From positions 1 to 6,382 of the forward strand of contig CALLIO010000077.1 of the NCBI GenBank assembly GCA_938009055.1: a DNA stretch of 6,382 nt, written 5' to 3'. The notes under the pieces were generated by a model that worked only from the letters and a program-made list of their open reading frames with translations, was not told where the DNA came from and did not search any database. A program made the position numbers and the translations under genes. The DNA is from an uncultured Altererythrobacter sp. Lineage in GTDB: Bacteria > Pseudomonadota > Alphaproteobacteria > Sphingomonadales > Sphingomonadaceae. Positions 4,381 through 6,382 of this stretch are shown one piece after another. Each line of letters begins with the position of its first letter. Within the stretch, counting starts at the first letter, position 1.

Positions 4381-6382
4381 ATGAATCTCGACAAGTTCAC
4401 CGACCGCTCGAAAGGTTTTTTGCAGAGCGCACAAACAGTTGCGATCCGGATGAACCATCAGCGGATTACTCCCGCGCATTTGGCTAAGGCCCTGCTCGAG
4501 GATGAAGAGGGCATGTGTGCTGGCTTGATTACCCGCGCGGGCGGCGATGCTGGTGCAGCAATGGGCGCGGTAGACGAAGAGCTGGCGAAGATCCCGGCGG
4601 TCTCTGGCGGTGGCGCGCAGCAAACCCCGGGCCTTGATAATGATACGGTTCGCATATTGGATCAGGCGGAAACATTGGCCGAGAAATCCGGCGACAGTTT
4701 TGTTACGGTCGAGCGGCTGCTGTTGGCATTATCATTGGCGAGCACCACGGGTGCAGGGCAAGCGCTGAAGTCGGGCGGGCTCGAACCGCGCGCGCTCGAA
4801 GAGGCGATCACGCAGCTGCGCGGCGGGCGAAAGGCGGACTCTGCCTCTGCCGAAGATGCCTATGACGCGATGGAGAAATTTGCCCGCGATCTGACGCAGG
4901 CAGCCCGCGATGGTAAGCTTGATCCGGTGATTGGCCGCGATGAGGAAATTCGCCGTACAATCCAGATCCTCTCGCGCCGCACCAAGAATAACCCCGCGCT
5001 GATCGGTGAGCCTGGCACGGGCAAGACCGCCATTGCGGAAGGTCTGGCGCTGCGGATTGCCAATGGCGATGTGCCAGAAAGCCTGAAAGGGCGCACGCTC
5101 ATGTCGCTCGATATGGGCGCGCTAATTGCGGGCGCGAAATATCGCGGCGAATTTGAAGAGCGTCTGAAGAGCGTGCTTGACGAGGTGAAGGGCGCAGACG
5201 GGCAGATCATCCTGTTCATTGACGAGATGCACACGTTGATCGGTGCAGGCGCTTCGGAAGGCAGCATGGATGCGTCAAACCTCCTGAAGCCGGCTCTATC
5301 ACGCGGCGAACTGCATTGCATAGGCGCGACCACGCTCGATGAATATCAGAAATATGTCGAGAAAGACCCTGCGCTCCAGCGGCGTTTCCAATCGGTCTAT
5401 ATTGATGAGCCGAGCGTTGAGGATACGGTTTCGATCCTGCGCGGGCTGAAAGAGAAATACGAACTGCACCACGGCGTGCGGATCACTGACAATGCTTTGG
5501 TCGCCTCCGCGCAGCTTTCAAGCCGCTATATCCAAAACCGTTTCCTGCCCGACAAAGCGATTGATCTGATGGATGAGGCGGCTTCGCGCATCCGGATGGA
5601 AGTGGAGAGCAAACCGGAAGAGATCGACGAGCTCGACCGGCGGATTGTCCAGCTCAAGATCGAAGAAAGCGCGCTTGAGAAAGAAGGCGATGCAGCATCC
5701 AAAGATCGCCTTACAACCTTGCGTAAGGAGCTGGCTGAGCTGGAGCAGGAAAGCACCGAGCTAACCACACGCTGGCAGAACGAGCGCGACAAGATCAATG
5801 CCGAAGCGCAATTGAAAGAGCAGCTTGATGCCGCCCGCCTTGAGCTTGAGCAAGCAGAACGCGAAGGCGATCTCGCTCGTGCTGGCGAGCTTTCCTATGG
5901 CACTATTCCCTTGCTCGAAAAGCAGATCGAGGAAGCGGAAAGCCACACGGAAAACGCCATGCTGCGCGAAGAAGTGACCGAAGAGGATATCGCCAGCGTG
6001 GTTGCGCGCTGGACCGGCATTCCGATGGAACGGATGATGGAAGGCGAGCGCGAGAAGCTGCTTGATATGGAGGATATCCTCGGCAAACGCGTGATCGGCC
6101 AGCGTCAACCGATTGAAGCGGTATCGAAAGCGGTGCGACGTGCGCGCGCCGGATTGCAGGACCCGAGCCGTCCGCTGGGCAGCTTCCTGTTCCTTGGGCC
6201 AACCGGCGTCGGGAAGACCGAATTGACCAAAGCGGTCGCCGAATTCCTGTTTGATGATGACGATGCGATGGTGCGTTTGGACATGTCCGAATTCATGGAA
6301 AAGCACTCTGTTGCGCGGCTCATTGGTGCGCCTCCCGGCTATGTCGGTTATGAGCAGGGTGGTTATTTAACTGAAGCGGTTC
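4381..6382 (+). CDS. clpB: ClpB, AAA+ protein disaggregase (3' end cut off by the window)
   Basis: Cytoplasmic Hsp100 chaperone. Its hexamers thread aggregated proteins through a central pore using ATP, working with DnaK/DnaJ/GrpE. The 667 residues present read in one unbroken frame. Residues 1-145 are the Clp N-domain (M-N-L-D-K-F-T-D...). The first ATPase domain has Walker A GEPGTGKT at 209-216, pore loop K-Y-R-G-E-F at 253-258, Walker B LFIDE at 278-282, sensor Thr317 and arginine fingers Arg334/Arg335. Residues about 405-525 are the charged coiled-coil M domain, which separates ClpB from ClpA and ClpC. The second ATPase domain begins near 550, with Walker A GPTGVGKT at 606-613 and pore loop G-Y-V-G-Y at 654-658. 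About 190 residues (second Walker B, sensors, C-terminal domain) lie beyond the window, judging by the usual 855-870 residues. AAGGG at 4368-4372 sets the start. It diverges from the acylase gene and has a candidate RpoH promoter. Confidence 0.97.
   Translation, partial: MNLDKFTDRSKGFLQSAQTVAIRMNHQRITPAHLAKALLEDEEGMCAGLITRAGGDAGAAMGAVDEELAKIPAVSGGGAQQTPGLDNDTVRILDQAETLAEKSGDSFVTVERLLLALSLASTTGAGQALKSGGLEPRALEEAITQLRGGRKADSASAEDAYDAMEKFARDLTQAARDGKLDPVIGRDEEIRRTIQILSRRTKNNPALIGEPGTGKTAIAEGLALRIANGDVPESLKGRTLMSLDMGALIAGAKYRGEFEERLKSVLDEVKGADGQIILFIDEMHTLIGAGASEGSMDASNLLKPALSRGELHCIGATTLDEYQKYVEKDPALQRRFQSVYIDEPSVEDTVSILRGLKEKYELHHGVRITDNALVASAQLSSRYIQNRFLPDKAIDLMDEAASRIRMEVESKPEEIDELDRRIVQLKIEESALEKEGDAASKDRLTTLRKELAELEQESTELTTRWQNERDKINAEAQLKEQLDAARLELEQAEREGDLARAGELSYGTIPLLEKQIEEAESHTENAMLREEVTEEDIASVVARWTGIPMERMMEGEREKLLDMEDILGKRVIGQRQPIEAVSKAVRRARAGLQDPSRPLGSFLFLGPTGVGKTELTKAVAEFLFDDDDAMVRLDMSEFMEKHSVARLIGAPPGYVGYEQGGYLTEAV

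Noticed and set aside
4870..4872. Internal start in clpB for a short form lacking the N-domain
   Set aside because: An in-frame ATG lies at codon 164, near where E. coli starts its short form, but no ribosome binding site is visible before it.
5761..6306. 181-residue minus-strand open frame within clpB
   Set aside because: It is antisense to the ClpB M domain and second ATPase domain, which read in an unbroken frame.

Overview
The window looks like ordinary chromosome from an alphaproteobacterium, most likely of the Sphingomonadales (Erythrobacteraceae type). The evidence is a GC-rich sequence of uniform codon use, the style of the ClpB protein, an upstream site resembling the alphaproteobacterial heat-shock (RpoH) promoter, and a long penicillin-acylase-family enzyme of the kind common in these bacteria. 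This placement is inferred from protein character, not from a search. I see no mobile element, CRISPR array, tRNA or rRNA.

Layout. (1) Positions 64-1492, plus strand: a tight three-gene operon. It encodes a BON-like/OmpA-C envelope protein, a 29-residue single-helix membrane protein (782-871), and a 199-residue protein with an N-terminal membrane helix, an Ala-rich 11-residue-repeat linker and a C-terminal helix-hairpin-helix domain. The operon opens with a hairpin that buries the first ribosome binding site and closes with a run of hairpins ending in a strong bidirectional terminator. (2) Positions 1595-4240, minus strand: an Ntn-hydrolase acylase with an N-terminal signal or anchor, followed 81 bases downstream by a 100-residue beta-rich protein of unknown function. 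(3) Positions 4381 to the right edge, plus strand: clpB, cut off in its second ATPase domain. It diverges from the acylase across a 140-base intergenic region holding a candidate RpoH promoter and a perfect 6-bp hairpin.

How the genes fit together. The three-gene operon is the most unusual part. Its first protein has the domain order, peptidoglycan-binding residues and cysteine pair of Mycobacterium tuberculosis Rv0899 (OmpATb/ArfA), which is also encoded ahead of two small membrane proteins. The operon may therefore form a small envelope complex linking peptidoglycan to inner-membrane partners, one of which carries a domain type normally linked to nucleic acids. The acylase and clpB are functionally separate: the first probably hydrolyses an amide bond outside the cytoplasm, and the second is a cytoplasmic disaggregase.
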